64,000 nucleotides of DNA, taken from positions 1,116,001 through 1,180,000 of the forward strand of contig NZ_CP011390.1 of NCBI RefSeq assembly GCF_001644645.1, in the 5' to 3' direction. The DNA comes from Flavisolibacter tropicus. GTDB taxonomy: Bacteria > Bacteroidota > Bacteroidia > Chitinophagales > Chitinophagaceae. This document shows positions 44,746-53,341 of the stretch, one piece after another; the first letter of the stretch is position 1, and each line of letters opens with the position of its first letter. A program made the position numbers and the translations under genes. Below the pieces are notes generated by a model, which was not told the origin of the DNA, did not search any database, and saw only the letters and a list, made by a program, of their open reading frames with translations.

Positions 44746-46149
44746 ATGGCATACGACGTTGTAGTCATAGGCTCAGGTCCAGGTGGTTACGTAGCCGCAA
44801 TCCGCGCTTCTCAGCTTGGCTTAAAAACCGCGATCATTGAAAAAGAAAGCTTAGGTGGTATTTGCTTAAACTGGGGTTGTATCCCTACCAAGGCTTTATT
44901 GAAGAGCGCCCAGGTATATGAATATATTAAGCATGCTGCCGATTATGGTATTCAAGCCAGCGGTGAGCAAGACTTTGGCGCCGTTGTAAAGCGTAGCCGT
45001 GGTGTAGCCGATAAGATGAGCAAAGGAGTTCAGTTCCTGATGCGCAAGAACAAGATCGATGTGATCATGGGTTTTGGTAAGGTTGTAGGCAAAGGAAAGA
45101 TCCAGGTAACAGGCAACGACAACAGCACACAGGCTGTTGAAGCTAAACATATAATTATCGCAACTGGTGGCCGCAGCCGTCAACTGCCTTCTATGCCAAT
45201 CGATGGCAAGAAGATCATTGGCTACCGTGAAGCTATGGTGTTGCCTCAACAGCCTAAGAGCATGATTGTAGTAGGTAGCGGCGCCATAGGCGTTGAGTTT
45301 GGCTACTTCTACAACAGCATGGGTACTAAAGTAACCATCGTTGAATTCATGCCACGTATTGTGCCTGTTGAAGATGAAGACATTTCTAAAGAATTGGAAA
45401 AGAGCTTCAAAAAACAAGGTATCGATATTATGACCAACGCAGAAGTTACGAAAGTAGATACTTCGGGCGCTGGCGTAAAAGCTACTGTAAAAACAGCCAA
45501 CGGCGAGCAAGTATTGGAAGCCGATGTACTGTTAAGCGCAGTAGGTGTACAAGCTAACGTAGAAGGTATTGGCTTGGAAGAATTAGGCGTAAAAGTAGAA
45601 AAAGGCCGCATTTCTGTTGACAAATTTGGCCAGACAAATGTTCCGGGCATTTATGCAATCGGTGACGTAGCTCCTGGTCAGGCTTTAGCTCACGTAGCAT
45701 CTAAAGAGGCTATCATTACCGTTGAAAACATTGCCTACAACGAGAAAAAATACAATCACCAGCCTGAGCCTTTGGATTACGCTAACGTACCAGGTTGTAC
45801 GTACTGCACTCCAGAGATTGCTTCTGTTGGTTATACTGAAAAACAAGCTAAAGAAGCTGGTTATGAAGTGAAAGTGGGCAAGTTCCCATTAAGTGCGTCT
45901 GGTAAGGCTTCTGCTGCCGGTCATACCGAAGGTTTTGTAAAAGTGATCTTTGATGCTAAATACGGCGAGTGGTTAGGCACACACATGATCGGTTACAATG
46001 TAACAGAGATCATTGCTCAAACCGTTACTGCCCGTAAGCTAGAGACTACTTACCACGAGGTATTGAACTCTATTCACCCACACCCAACCATCAGCGAAAG
46101 CGTGAAAGATGCAATTGAGGTGGCTTATGGTGAGGCGATTCACTTGTAA
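44746..46149 (+). CDS. lpdA: Dihydrolipoyl dehydrogenase (E3)
   Basis: A 467-residue FAD enzyme that reoxidises the lipoyl groups of 2-oxoacid dehydrogenase complexes. The FAD site VVVIGSGPGGYVAAI starts at residue 5, the redox-active disulfide is Cys40-Cys45 (GGICLNWGCIPTK), the NAD site is VVGSGAIGVEFGYFY and the C-terminal active-site His-Glu is in HPHPTISE. Length and motifs are complete. An E2 component is encoded at 62.3 kb, so both could serve one complex. A terminator follows. Confidence 0.95.
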   Translation: MAYDVVVIGSGPGGYVAAIRASQLGLKTAIIEKESLGGICLNWGCIPTKALLKSAQVYEYIKHAADYGIQASGEQDFGAVVKRSRGVADKMSKGVQFLMRKNKIDVIMGFGKVVGKGKIQVTGNDNSTQAVEAKHIIIATGGRSRQLPSMPIDGKKIIGYREAMVLPQQPKSMIVVGSGAIGVEFGYFYNSMGTKVTIVEFMPRIVPVEDEDISKELEKSFKKQGIDIMTNAEVTKVDTSGAGVKATVKTANGEQVLEADVLLSAVGVQANVEGIGLEELGVKVEKGRISVDKFGQTNVPGIYAIGDVAPGQALAHVASKEAIITVENIAYNEKKYNHQPEPLDYANVPGCTYCTPEIASVGYTEKQAKEAGYEVKVGKFPLSASGKASAAGHTEGFVKVIFDAKYGEWLGTHMIGYNVTEIIAQTVTARKLETTYHEVLNSIHPHPTISESVKDAIEVAYGEAIHL

Positions 46150-46183
46150 TAAGAACTAGTTAAGAACTAGGATTTATAAGATT

Positions 46184-46222
46184 AGAAGGATTGGGAGGAA
46201 ACTTCCGATCCTTCTTTTTTTT
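46184..46222 (+). terminator. Rho-independent terminator of lpdA
   Basis: AGAAGGATTGGGA pairs with TTCCGATCCTTCT (13 bp with two wobble pairs, 6-base loop) and is followed by TTTTTTT, 35 bases after the stop. Confidence 0.8.
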
Positions 46223-46290
46223 AAATTATATCTAGTAAAGAAAGAAGGCAGGAAATATCTCTTTGTTTAAACACAAAGAATGGTTGCATA

Positions 46291-46320
46291 AAAAAGGAGG
46301 CTAAAAACTAGCCTCCTTTT
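46291..46320 (-). terminator. Rho-independent terminator of the DUF4197 gene
   Basis: AAAAGGAGGCTA / TAGCCTCCTTTT, 12 bp with a 5-base loop, T-run on the reverse strand. It lies 22 bases beyond the DUF4197 stop and also blocks read-through from lpdA. Confidence 0.8.
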
Positions 46321-46341
46321 CTCTTTCAACTCTTTTATCTC

Positions 46342-47130
46342 TTAGTTCGCGAACACCTTCTTCAACAAGTCTGTGGCACGTGCTGCAGGATCTTTACGGA
46401 TCTTTGCTTCCTCCTGTCCTATCTGGTAGAAAACGCCAGTCAATGCCTTTTCAGTTACATAGGCTGACAGATCAGGATTTACTTTTTGCGCGCTAAATTT
46501 ATTATAGTTGGTAAATACCAGGTTCCAGTGTTTGGTAGCATCTACTTTTTTCAATGAGTTTTCAATAACTGGGCGGAAAGCTTCGGTCAAAGATGTGATT
46601 GTACGGTCTTTTAAAAAGTTGGTTGCGGCATTATCGCCACCCTTCAAAATACTCATACCATCTTGAATGGTAATCCCTTTAATGGCATTTAAAAAGATTG
46701 GCTTTGCTTCTTTAGCAGCATCTTCAGCGGCACGGTTCATGGAAAGAATGGCATTGTCTACCAATTTACCCATACCCATGCTACGCAACGTCTTTTCTGC
46801 CTTTACAGCTTCTTCAGGCATTAATATTTTTAAAACAGCATCTTTAAAGAAACCATCTACTGTAGACAGTTTTTGTGTTCCTTTTTCGCTACCAGTTGCC
46901 AAGGCTTCTTTCAAACCGTTAATGATCTCTTCATTGGTAAGCCCTCCTTTCAATGAGGAACTATTGTTTAATACTTTTCCTAATATACCACTGCCAGAGC
47001 TGGAAGTAGTGGTCGATGATTTTGTGGTGTCTGTTGTTGTAGCTTTCTTAATAAGTCCTTTCAATCCCTGCGCCTGTAACAAGCCAGCCGACATAGACAA
47101 TGAAAGTGTAAGGATAAACGTTTTTTTCAT
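46342..47130 (-). CDS. DUF4197 family exported protein
   Basis: A 262-residue exported protein. The signal peptide ends LLQAQ; a Ser/Thr-rich stretch (about 33-48) precedes the DUF4197 domain, with LTNEEIINGLKEALATGSEK, VDGFFKDAVLKILMPEE, LVDNAILSMNRAAEDAAKEA and the C-terminal ALTGVFYQIGQEEAKIRKDPAARATDLLKKVF. The family is helical, periplasmic and of unknown function, found across Bacteroidota and Proteobacteria. It is a single-gene unit with its own terminator. Confidence 0.85.
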   Translation of the reverse strand: MKKTFILTLSLSMSAGLLQAQGLKGLIKKATTTDTTKSSTTTSSSGSGILGKVLNNSSSLKGGLTNEEIINGLKEALATGSEKGTQKLSTVDGFFKDAVLKILMPEEAVKAEKTLRSMGMGKLVDNAILSMNRAAEDAAKEAKPIFLNAIKGITIQDGMSILKGGDNAATNFLKDRTITSLTEAFRPVIENSLKKVDATKHWNLVFTNYNKFSAQKVNPDLSAYVTEKALTGVFYQIGQEEAKIRKDPAARATDLLKKVFAN

Positions 47131-47400
47131 AGACGGTGTTTATACTTTCGAAAGTAAGTATTGAGAACTAAATAGTCCGTTAAAAGCAAAATCAATTAAG
47201 AAGTTTTTTCCTATACAACACGAAACTTAAATGAAGTTGCCATTACATCATCGACAAAAGGTTGAATGATAGTTTAACTATAAGCAGTATAGTTTTCTGA
47301 TTTACAAGTGGCACAAAACTTAACTTTGAGGTGAGCTGGCTTAGTTTCCTAGGGAATATTTTTATTTTAGGCTATTATCCTATCTTTTAAAAAAGAAAGC

Positions 47401-48096
47401 ATGAAAACTCATTTCTTATTTTTAATTGCCTTCTTTATCACAATAGCCTCTTTTGGTCAGATTATATCAAGAAAAAATAGTGATTTTCTACCTACGCTTA
47501 CCGGGGCGTCACTTGGAAAATCAAAACCAATTAATATAGTTGAGGGAACACCTTTCTTTCAAAATGAATGGGCGAAAAGTAAATTATTTACACCTGACGG
47601 GTTTCTTATCCATAACATTCCGACTAAGATCAATCTATTGGAAAACAGTGTTTATTATTTGGATAGCAATGGAAAAGAAGCAGTAGTAATTACACCGCTT
47701 AGTGAAATCATTTTAGAACAAACAGGCAAGCCAACGCCTGCTCACTTTATTGACGGACACTTACTACCAAATCCCAAAAAAGGATGGTACCAACTGCTTG
47801 TCAATGATACTATCTCTCTTGTAAAGGGGGTTCGTAAGTATTATGAAGAAAGAATACCATATGGTGGCTCACCTGAATACAGATTAATAAATCAAGAATC
47901 ATATTTCGTTTATTTCTTTTATCAAGAATATTATGTGAATAAACCGTCTGACTTTACCAGAATTTTACCTTCAAGAAAGTCCGATATTGAAAAACAAATT
48001 AAAGCCCTTGATAAAAAGTTACCATTGGAAGATCAAATCACATTAATTGCCTCTTATTGCAACACACTACCTGGTTTGCGTCGGTTTAGTAACTAA
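47401..48096 (+). CDS. Exported protein of unknown function
   Basis: A 231-residue protein with a signal peptide (FLFLIAFFITIASFGQ). The mature part has FFQNEWAKSKLFTPDGF, a strand-rich NSVYYLDSNGKEAVVITPL region and a C-terminal LPSRKSDIEKQIKALDKKL segment that resembles the tails of small Bacteroidota proteins that follow TonB-C or beta-barrel proteins. I do not recognise a family. It is 41 bases upstream of the FAD oxidoreductase and may be co-transcribed. Confidence 0.55.
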   Translation: MKTHFLFLIAFFITIASFGQIISRKNSDFLPTLTGASLGKSKPINIVEGTPFFQNEWAKSKLFTPDGFLIHNIPTKINLLENSVYYLDSNGKEAVVITPLSEIILEQTGKPTPAHFIDGHLLPNPKKGWYQLLVNDTISLVKGVRKYYEERIPYGGSPEYRLINQESYFVYFFYQEYYVNKPSDFTRILPSRKSDIEKQIKALDKKLPLEDQITLIASYCNTLPGLRRFSN

Positions 48097-48137
48097 AAAG
48101 CAGTTCATCAAGTACATTTGTTATTCAAGCATTCTCT

Positions 48138-49262
48138 ATGATCAGCATTTGGGAAAAGGAAACCTTCTTTGCACATCAGGATATTATCATTGTAGGCAGT
48201 GGCTTTGTTGGCTTATGGTCGGCGTTCTTTCTGAAAAAGAAACATCCGAATCTAAAGATCACTATTCTGGAACGTGGCACTATACCCACTGGTGCCAGTA
48301 CCCGAAATGCTGGTTTTGCCTGCTTTGGCAGCTTAAGCGAACTGGTGTCTGATGTTAAAACCATGGGGCTAGACAAAACCCTATCGCTGGTAGAGATGCG
48401 CTATAAGGGACTTGAGCGGATCCAAAAGCATTTTGATGCTGATGCTATTGACTTTGAGATGTGTGGAGGTTACGAGTTGTTTGATCAATCTATTACATCT
48501 GAAAAATTAGATGAGGACATACTATACTTGAATTCACTCCTAAAAGACATAACTGATACTAAGAAAACATTTAAAAAAGTAGATGAACGCATTTCCAGCT
48601 ACGGATTTGCCAGTACCTCTCACCTTGTAAAAAATAACCTAGAGGGCTATCTTCATTCAGGCAAACTGGTACAGGGGCTGTTGCAACGCGTACAAAGTAT
48701 GGGTGTACAAGTATTGAATGGCATAACCGTAACCAGTATTGGTCAAAAAGATGATGGCGTGGAACTGATAACGGACCAACCCTATCATTTCACGGCATCT
48801 CAATTATTGATCTGCACTAATGCTTTTAACGAGCTGCTTCCAGATGTAGATATTATTCCTGCACGTGGCCAGGTGTTATTAACCTCTCCTATCCCTAATC
48901 TGCCTTGGCAAGGCACCTTCCATGCTGATGAAGGCTATTATTATTTCCGCAACCTGGGTAATCGTGTACTATTAGGTGGCGCCCGCAATAAAGCATTTGA
49001 AGCAGAAACAACTACAGAAATGCAACCATCTGATTACATTCAGCAGGCTCTGGAAGATTACCTGGAAAATACCATTTTACCACACTTCAAACACCAATAT
49101 ACCATTGAACACCGTTGGGCCGGCATTATGGGTATGGGTAGTGATAAATCGCCCATTGTGAAAAAACTAGCACCTCACATTTTTTGTGCAGTGCGCATGA
49201 GCGGTATAGGTGTTGCCCTGGCACCTGTTGTAGGAAGCCAGGTAGAAAGTATGATGCGCTAA
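48138..49262 (+). CDS. FAD-dependent oxidoreductase (DAO family)
   Basis: A 374-residue flavoprotein of the D-amino-acid-oxidase/glycine-oxidase superfamily. The FAD-binding GSGFVGLWSAFFL lies at about 18-30, followed by an ERGTIPTGASTRNAGF segment with the family's S-T-R-N-A-G turn. The C-terminal domain contains ARGQVLLTSP and a flavin-facing WAGIMGMGSDKSPIV. It could deaminate a secondary or primary amine, but the substrate is not predictable. Its stop overlaps the convergent protease gene by 4 bases. Confidence 0.85.
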   Translation: MISIWEKETFFAHQDIIIVGSGFVGLWSAFFLKKKHPNLKITILERGTIPTGASTRNAGFACFGSLSELVSDVKTMGLDKTLSLVEMRYKGLERIQKHFDADAIDFEMCGGYELFDQSITSEKLDEDILYLNSLLKDITDTKKTFKKVDERISSYGFASTSHLVKNNLEGYLHSGKLVQGLLQRVQSMGVQVLNGITVTSIGQKDDGVELITDQPYHFTASQLLICTNAFNELLPDVDIIPARGQVLLTSPIPNLPWQGTFHADEGYYYFRNLGNRVLLGGARNKAFEAETTTEMQPSDYIQQALEDYLENTILPHFKHQYTIEHRWAGIMGMGSDKSPIVKKLAPHIFCAVRMSGIGVALAPVVGSQVESMMR

Positions 49263-50524
49263 AGCTTCACTATTTTCTCATTGATCATTTGACCACTGTT
49301 TCTACTTCGTAAGAAGTAGATGCCTTTTTGCAGATTGCCAAGGTGCATCTTTTGTTCTTTATTAGTAATAGAAACACGTTGAATAACAACACCGTTTACG
49401 TTTACTAGTTGCAGCTCGCTACCAACCCAACTGGCGTCTAGACTGACAACTATTTCGCTGATAGCGGGGTTAGGATAAATATTGGCTTTATCGGATAACA
49501 CTGGTACTGGTACCTTTTGCGGCACATCCTCTTCTTCATAAGGTGTACTCACTTCTGAAGACCAGGGAATGCTCAGCCCCTTAGAATAAAGCAATGAGGC
49601 ACGTTCCCCTCCGTCGCCGAACAGACTACGCATCCTATTTTTTTGTCCTGTAGTAAACATTTGCATACACGCATCATCTGCATAATCCATAAAGTTCATA
49701 TACATAGTACCATTGACGCCATTGTTACAGGACTGACGCATGCCTGAAGGGCAACCTACCGTGTAGGTACTTTGAGGAGGCGTATCACTAACCAGATCGT
49801 CGCCACAATATTTGTCGCCCCACATATGAATTAACCCCAGCCAGTGACCTACTTCATGCGTACCGGTACGTCCCATGTTGAAGGGTGCCGCAGTTCCCAT
49901 TCCAAATGCAGAAGGACTTAATACTACGCCATCCACTTCTGGTGCATCGCCCGGAACACTGGAATAGCCCAGGATGCGATCCATAGCGCCTACCCATATA
50001 TTCAAGTAGCTTTTGGAATCCCAGGCATTGCTGCCTCCACTAGCCGAAAACTTGATCTTATCATCGGCATCCCATTGTTTTATGTTTGTTTTTTTACGGA
50101 CTATACCTGTAGTAGCACGACCCTTAGGATCTACTGTAGCCAAGGCAAACTCTATTTCTATATCAGCCGAAAGTGATTTGAAACGATCGGGTATCTTGCT
50201 GGTATCAGCATTTTTCCTTCTAAAGTCGCGATTCATTGCCTCTATCTGGCTTAAAACTATAGCATCAGAAATAGCATTATTACCATATTCAAGTATATGA
50301 ACAACAACAGGAATGCGAATAACACCAGCAGGCATTTTAGCAGTAGTACCAGTAACTCCATTTGATTGGTACTTCTGAATAAAAGTTTCTATTGCTGCAG
50401 CCTTTTGTTGAAGGCTATTATTTTTAGCAAGCCGTTCTATACGATAAGGTGCACTGGCACATTCACGTTGCGCGCCAGCCATCATTGCAACCAATTGCAA
50501 TGCGATGAGTAAAACTGTCCTCAT
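49259..50524 (-). CDS. Secreted M43 (pappalysin-type) zinc metalloprotease with T9SS sorting domain
   Basis: A 421-residue secreted protease. The signal peptide ends AMMAGAQ. The zinc motif HEVGHWLGLIH lies at 223-233 (His223, Glu224, His227, His233), and the Met-turn is in MNFMDYADDACM, as in the M43 pappalysins. The last 75 residues form a type IX secretion C-terminal domain (NIYPNPAISEIVVSL, LQKGIYFLRSRNSG, KIVKL), so it is exported across the outer membrane by T9SS. Type IX machinery is not encoded in the window. Confidence 0.93.
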   Translation of the reverse strand: MRTVLLIALQLVAMMAGAQRECASAPYRIERLAKNNSLQQKAAAIETFIQKYQSNGVTGTTAKMPAGVIRIPVVVHILEYGNNAISDAIVLSQIEAMNRDFRRKNADTSKIPDRFKSLSADIEIEFALATVDPKGRATTGIVRKKTNIKQWDADDKIKFSASGGSNAWDSKSYLNIWVGAMDRILGYSSVPGDAPEVDGVVLSPSAFGMGTAAPFNMGRTGTHEVGHWLGLIHMWGDKYCGDDLVSDTPPQSTYTVGCPSGMRQSCNNGVNGTMYMNFMDYADDACMQMFTTGQKNRMRSLFGDGGERASLLYSKGLSIPWSSEVSTPYEEEDVPQKVPVPVLSDKANIYPNPAISEIVVSLDASWVGSELQLVNVNGVVIQRVSITNKEQKMHLGNLQKGIYFLRSRNSGQMINEKIVKL

Positions 50525-50753
50525 TAAATCCAGGGTTTAGGAATGAGCACAGGGTAAGCGGAATAAGGTCGCTTTCTTAATAAGTTACGGAATACAGAAT
50601 GAGGGATAACGGAATAGGTTAGCCATTCGCAGGAACTGGAAAATTGAATCTAATAAGGATAAATGGGGGAAAATGATCTTTTTGAGGATACGGACAAATG
50701 GAGTGTAGTCTTAAAAATACACTTTCCCCCGAATATTCAAAAATGAGACCACG

Positions 50754-50797
50754 TATTTTTGTTTAACAAAGTCCTTTTTTAGTAACCCCTATTTTTG
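50754..50797 (+). promoter_or_regulatory. Two TATTTTTG -7 boxes upstream of the glutaminyl cyclase gene
   Basis: TATTTTTG occurs at 50754-50761 and again at 50790-50797. The second ends 4 bases before ATG 50802 and is too close for a leadered transcript; the first is well placed. No clear -33 element for either. Confidence 0.4.
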
Positions 50798-50801
50798 TTA
50801 G

Positions 50802-51608
50802 ATGAATCGTTTAGTTTCTTTTTTAAGTCTGACTGCAGCCGTATGTTTAACCAATTGTAATAGCAATACAGATGTACCGGCTAATGAATCGCCTGCTGAA
50901 AATAAAAGTAGCGTAGCTGCCTTAAGCTATACAGTTGTGGCATCTTATCCTCACGACACCTCCTCTTTTACCCAAGGATTAGAGTTTTATAAAGGTCAGT
51001 TATTGGAAGGTACTGGAATGGAAGGTCAATCTAAACTGATGCAGGTAGACCTGAAAACGGGTAAAGCAAGCAAACAAATTAAGCTGGACTCCTCTTTATT
51101 TGGAGAAGGAATAACTGTATTGAATGACACCTTATACCAGCTTACTTGGCAAAACAAGAAAGTACTGGTTTATACAGCAAATGATTTTAAAAAGATCAAA
51201 GAGTTTCCACTTAATACGGAAGGTTGGGGTATTACTAACAACGGCAAGGAGCTGATTGTAACTGATGGTAGTAGCAACCTTTATTTCTATGAACCTTCTA
51301 CTTTTCGTTTAATGCGCACCCAGGGTGTTACGGAAGATGGCAGTCCCTCCGTTAACTTAAATGAGCTGGAGTATATCAATGGATTTATTTACGCTAACCA
51401 ATGGCAGTACCCTTACATCTTGAAAATTGATCCTAATAGTGGTCATGTATTAGGCAAGATGGATCTGACACAATTGACTACCCGCGCCAAAGCGGAGAAT
51501 CCAAAGGAACAATACTTAAATGGTATTGCTTACAACCCTGAAACAAAGAAGGTATATGTAACCGGTAAGTACTGGCCGGAGATATTTGAGATAAGTTTTG
51601 CGTTTTAA
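50802..51608 (+). CDS. Glutaminyl-peptide cyclotransferase (bacterial QC), lipoprotein
   Basis: A 268-residue protein that cyclises N-terminal glutamine to pyroglutamate. The N-terminus ends in a lipobox (CLTNC, Cys19), so it is a lipoprotein. The mature part is the five-bladed beta-propeller QC type: SFTQGLEFYKGQLLEGTG, LFGEGITVLNDTLYQLTWQ, GWGITNNGKELIVTDGSS, LNELEYINGFIYANQW and EQYLNGIAYNPETKKVYVTGK. Exported proteins with N-terminal Gln are common in Bacteroidota and are a plausible target. It is alone, convergent with the methyltransferase gene. Confidence 0.93.
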   Translation: MNRLVSFLSLTAAVCLTNCNSNTDVPANESPAENKSSVAALSYTVVASYPHDTSSFTQGLEFYKGQLLEGTGMEGQSKLMQVDLKTGKASKQIKLDSSLFGEGITVLNDTLYQLTWQNKKVLVYTANDFKKIKEFPLNTEGWGITNNGKELIVTDGSSNLYFYEPSTFRLMRTQGVTEDGSPSVNLNELEYINGFIYANQWQYPYILKIDPNSGHVLGKMDLTQLTTRAKAENPKEQYLNGIAYNPETKKVYVTGKYWPEIFEISFAF

Positions 51609-51610
51609 GC

Positions 51611-51646
51611 GCCCCTGTCCCCCGAAGGGGGAACTTAGATTAAACC
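51611..51646 (+). repeat. GC-rich intergenic element, copy 1
   Basis: Starts GCCCCTGTCCCCCGAAGGGG and runs on as GAACTTAGATTAAACC. A closely similar copy lies inverted at 51758-51798, and the first part resembles CCCCCAGCCCCTAAAGGGAG at about 42990. Confidence 0.55.
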
Positions 51647-51672
51647 CTCTTTACTATAAAATGACGATTCAT

Positions 51673-52686
51673 TTAATAAATCAGTTTAAATGAGAAAGCC
51701 TCCCTTAGGGAGGCTTTCTCATTATGTTTAAAATACAAAGTCTGTTTAGGAGATAAAGGTTTATTAGACCTAAGTTCGCCCTTTAGGGACAGGGGGCCTA
51801 TTATATAGATCAACGAGCTGCATTTCTCCTTATTAGCAAGAGCTGCCAGGTTGGAGCGGAGGCCACTGATGAACGATCCGATCAGGCTTGTTTTGCCGTG
51901 ACGGTATTTGCTGCTTAACATACTGATGTAAAAACTATCAAACCACATAGGCTTCTCATTGATAACCAGCAGACCATGCTCTTTCATGAGCGTCTGAATG
52001 GACTTGGGCGTAAAATGATAGAGGTGGCGAGGAACATCATAGGCCGCCCAAGTAGCACCATAAATAGAAGCATCTACTGATTGGTAGTTGGGTACAGCAA
52101 TAAATAAACGCCCATTAGGCTTTAATAAGCTTTTCAATTGCTCAATATAAGCATGCAAATCATGCACATGCTCTAGTACGTGCCATAAGGTAATAGCATC
52201 AAAGGAAGCAGGTGTAAGAGAGAACAATTCAGCTGAATCTCTTAATTCTAAACCATACAATTCCTTAGATAAGCGGCGGGTACCTGCATCAGGCTCTAAG
52301 CCAGTGGCCTCCCACCCTTTTTCTTTCATGGTATGCACAAATGCACCGATACCGCATCCTACATCCAGCAAAGAACCTTTAGAAACACCTGTCACCTGCT
52401 GAATCAATTTGGCCTTTTGCTCTAAAGTAAGCTTCCGTACACGCTGGTACATTTGATTGACCAATCCTTTACTAGTATTAGTATGAGAGATATAGTCTTC
52501 GGATTGGTAATACGCTCCAATGGATTCTGCATTAGGAATATCTTGTGTAAAGCGTAGGGAGCAGTCACCACATTGCCATATCACAAATTCTTCGTTGCTT
52601 ACTGTATAGTCTTTAACAGTCAGCAAAGGATTGATAGCAGTACTATTACATACAGGACAATGGGTATAATGCACACGTTTATTCAT
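51673..52686 (-). CDS. Class I SAM-dependent methyltransferase with N-terminal zinc ribbon; 3' end doubtful
   Basis: The frame encodes 337 residues. An N-terminal zinc ribbon has CPVC and CGDC pairs; the methyltransferase core has LLDVGCGIGAFVHTMKEKGW (motif I) and DAITLWHVLEHVHD, as in the Methyltransf_23 group often found in polysaccharide or lipid modification. The last ~40 codons (51673-51800) read through a copy of a GC-rich intergenic element and a perfect 16-bp terminator, which is not normal coding sequence. The native end is probably near LIYII at about 51800, with the stop lost or hidden by an indel. It is the last gene of the TPR / barrel / HU operon. Confidence 0.78.
   Translation of the reverse strand: MNKRVHYTHCPVCNSTAINPLLTVKDYTVSNEEFVIWQCGDCSLRFTQDIPNAESIGAYYQSEDYISHTNTSKGLVNQMYQRVRKLTLEQKAKLIQQVTGVSKGSLLDVGCGIGAFVHTMKEKGWEATGLEPDAGTRRLSKELYGLELRDSAELFSLTPASFDAITLWHVLEHVHDLHAYIEQLKSLLKPNGRLFIAVPNYQSVDASIYGATWAAYDVPRHLYHFTPKSIQTLMKEHGLLVINEKPMWFDSFYISMLSSKYRHGKTSLIGSFISGLRSNLAALANKEKCSSLIYIIGPLSLKGELRSNKPLSPKQTLYFKHNEKASLREAFSFKLIY
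51689..51723. terminator. Bidirectional terminator between glutaminyl cyclase and methyltransferase genes
   Basis: A perfect 16-bp stem AATGAGAAAGCCTCCC / GGGAGGCTTTCTCATT with a 3-base loop. It lies inside the 3' end of the methyltransferase frame, an argument that this part of the frame is not coding. Confidence 0.8.
51758..51798 (-). repeat. GC-rich intergenic element, copy 2 (inverted)
   Basis: Read on the reverse strand it gives GGCCCCCTGTCCCTAAAGGG, then CGAACTTAGGTCTAATAAACC, matching copy 1 at 51611-51646 over about 38 bases with few differences. The two copies bracket the terminator. Confidence 0.55.
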
Positions 52687-52720
52687 ACAGCGTGCAAATT
52701 AAGCGCATAAATTGGAACCG

Positions 52721-53341
52721 TCAGCAAACATCTGACAGGGAACTTCCTATGTAACCAAACTTTTGCTGGGAGCCGGAGGAAAGCGGTGAAAAGCCTTTTA
52801 CATAAAACAGATAGCCAATAAAGAGTAGTGCCAACGCAATCAATATCCAGACAATGATCATCAGATAAGAACTGCGGGTTTCTTCGTGCAAGAGCTCTGC
52901 GGCCTCATTTGACTGCATTTCTTTATCACCAACGGTTACTGTATGTGATACGTTTTCGCGCATTACCTTATGCGCTTCTACAGAAGTCAGCTTATTTTGA
53001 AGAAGTGACTGAAAAACAATTCCTGTAGCCCCTTCTTCCAAACGTCCAATACCGTTCCATTCAAAAGCCTTCTGTGAAATAGCCTGTTTTAATTGTTGTC
53101 CCAGTGCTTGTAACTGCTGACTGACTTCACTGCTTCCCATATTCATTGCTTCACTCATAAACGCTATTTGCTGATCATTAACTGAATCGTGTTGATCAAA
53201 AACAACTGTTTTAGAAGGAGGCAGAATCAGGCGACTTGCAAAATCTAAGGTAGCTGGCTGGTGTTTTAATTCAAAAGAACCAATTCCAGGAATAGCTACC
53301 TGTTTATGTTGCAGCAAATATGTTGTAAGCGTTGTAAGCAC
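52721..53341 (-). CDS. HU-CCDC81 domain membrane protein
   Basis: A 206-residue protein with two tandem HU-like units of the CCDC81 type (residues about 1-55 and 60-115): GIGSFELKHQPA, RLILPPSKTVVFDQ, and GIGRLEEGATGIVF. A single TM helix follows at about 159-181 (SYLMIIVWILIALALLFIGYL shortened), leaving only about 25 residues outside. Relatives in Bacteroidota usually carry a periplasmic SPOR domain after the TM; here there is none. HU-CCDC81 proteins have been proposed to tether DNA or the chromosome to the envelope. Starts with GTG that overlaps the last base of the barrel-gene stop (TAGTG). Confidence 0.8.
   Translation of the reverse strand: MLTTLTTYLLQHKQVAIPGIGSFELKHQPATLDFASRLILPPSKTVVFDQHDSVNDQQIAFMSEAMNMGSSEVSQQLQALGQQLKQAISQKAFEWNGIGRLEEGATGIVFQSLLQNKLTSVEAHKVMRENVSHTVTVGDKEMQSNEAAELLHEETRSSYLMIIVWILIALALLFIGYLFYVKGFSPLSSGSQQKFGYIGSSLSDVC

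Noticed and set aside
44896..45510. 204-residue reverse ORF
   Set aside because: Exactly antisense to lpdA, whose motifs are complete; a shadow frame.
46667..47164. 165-residue forward ORF
   Set aside because: Antisense to the DUF4197 gene, with no start context or domain.
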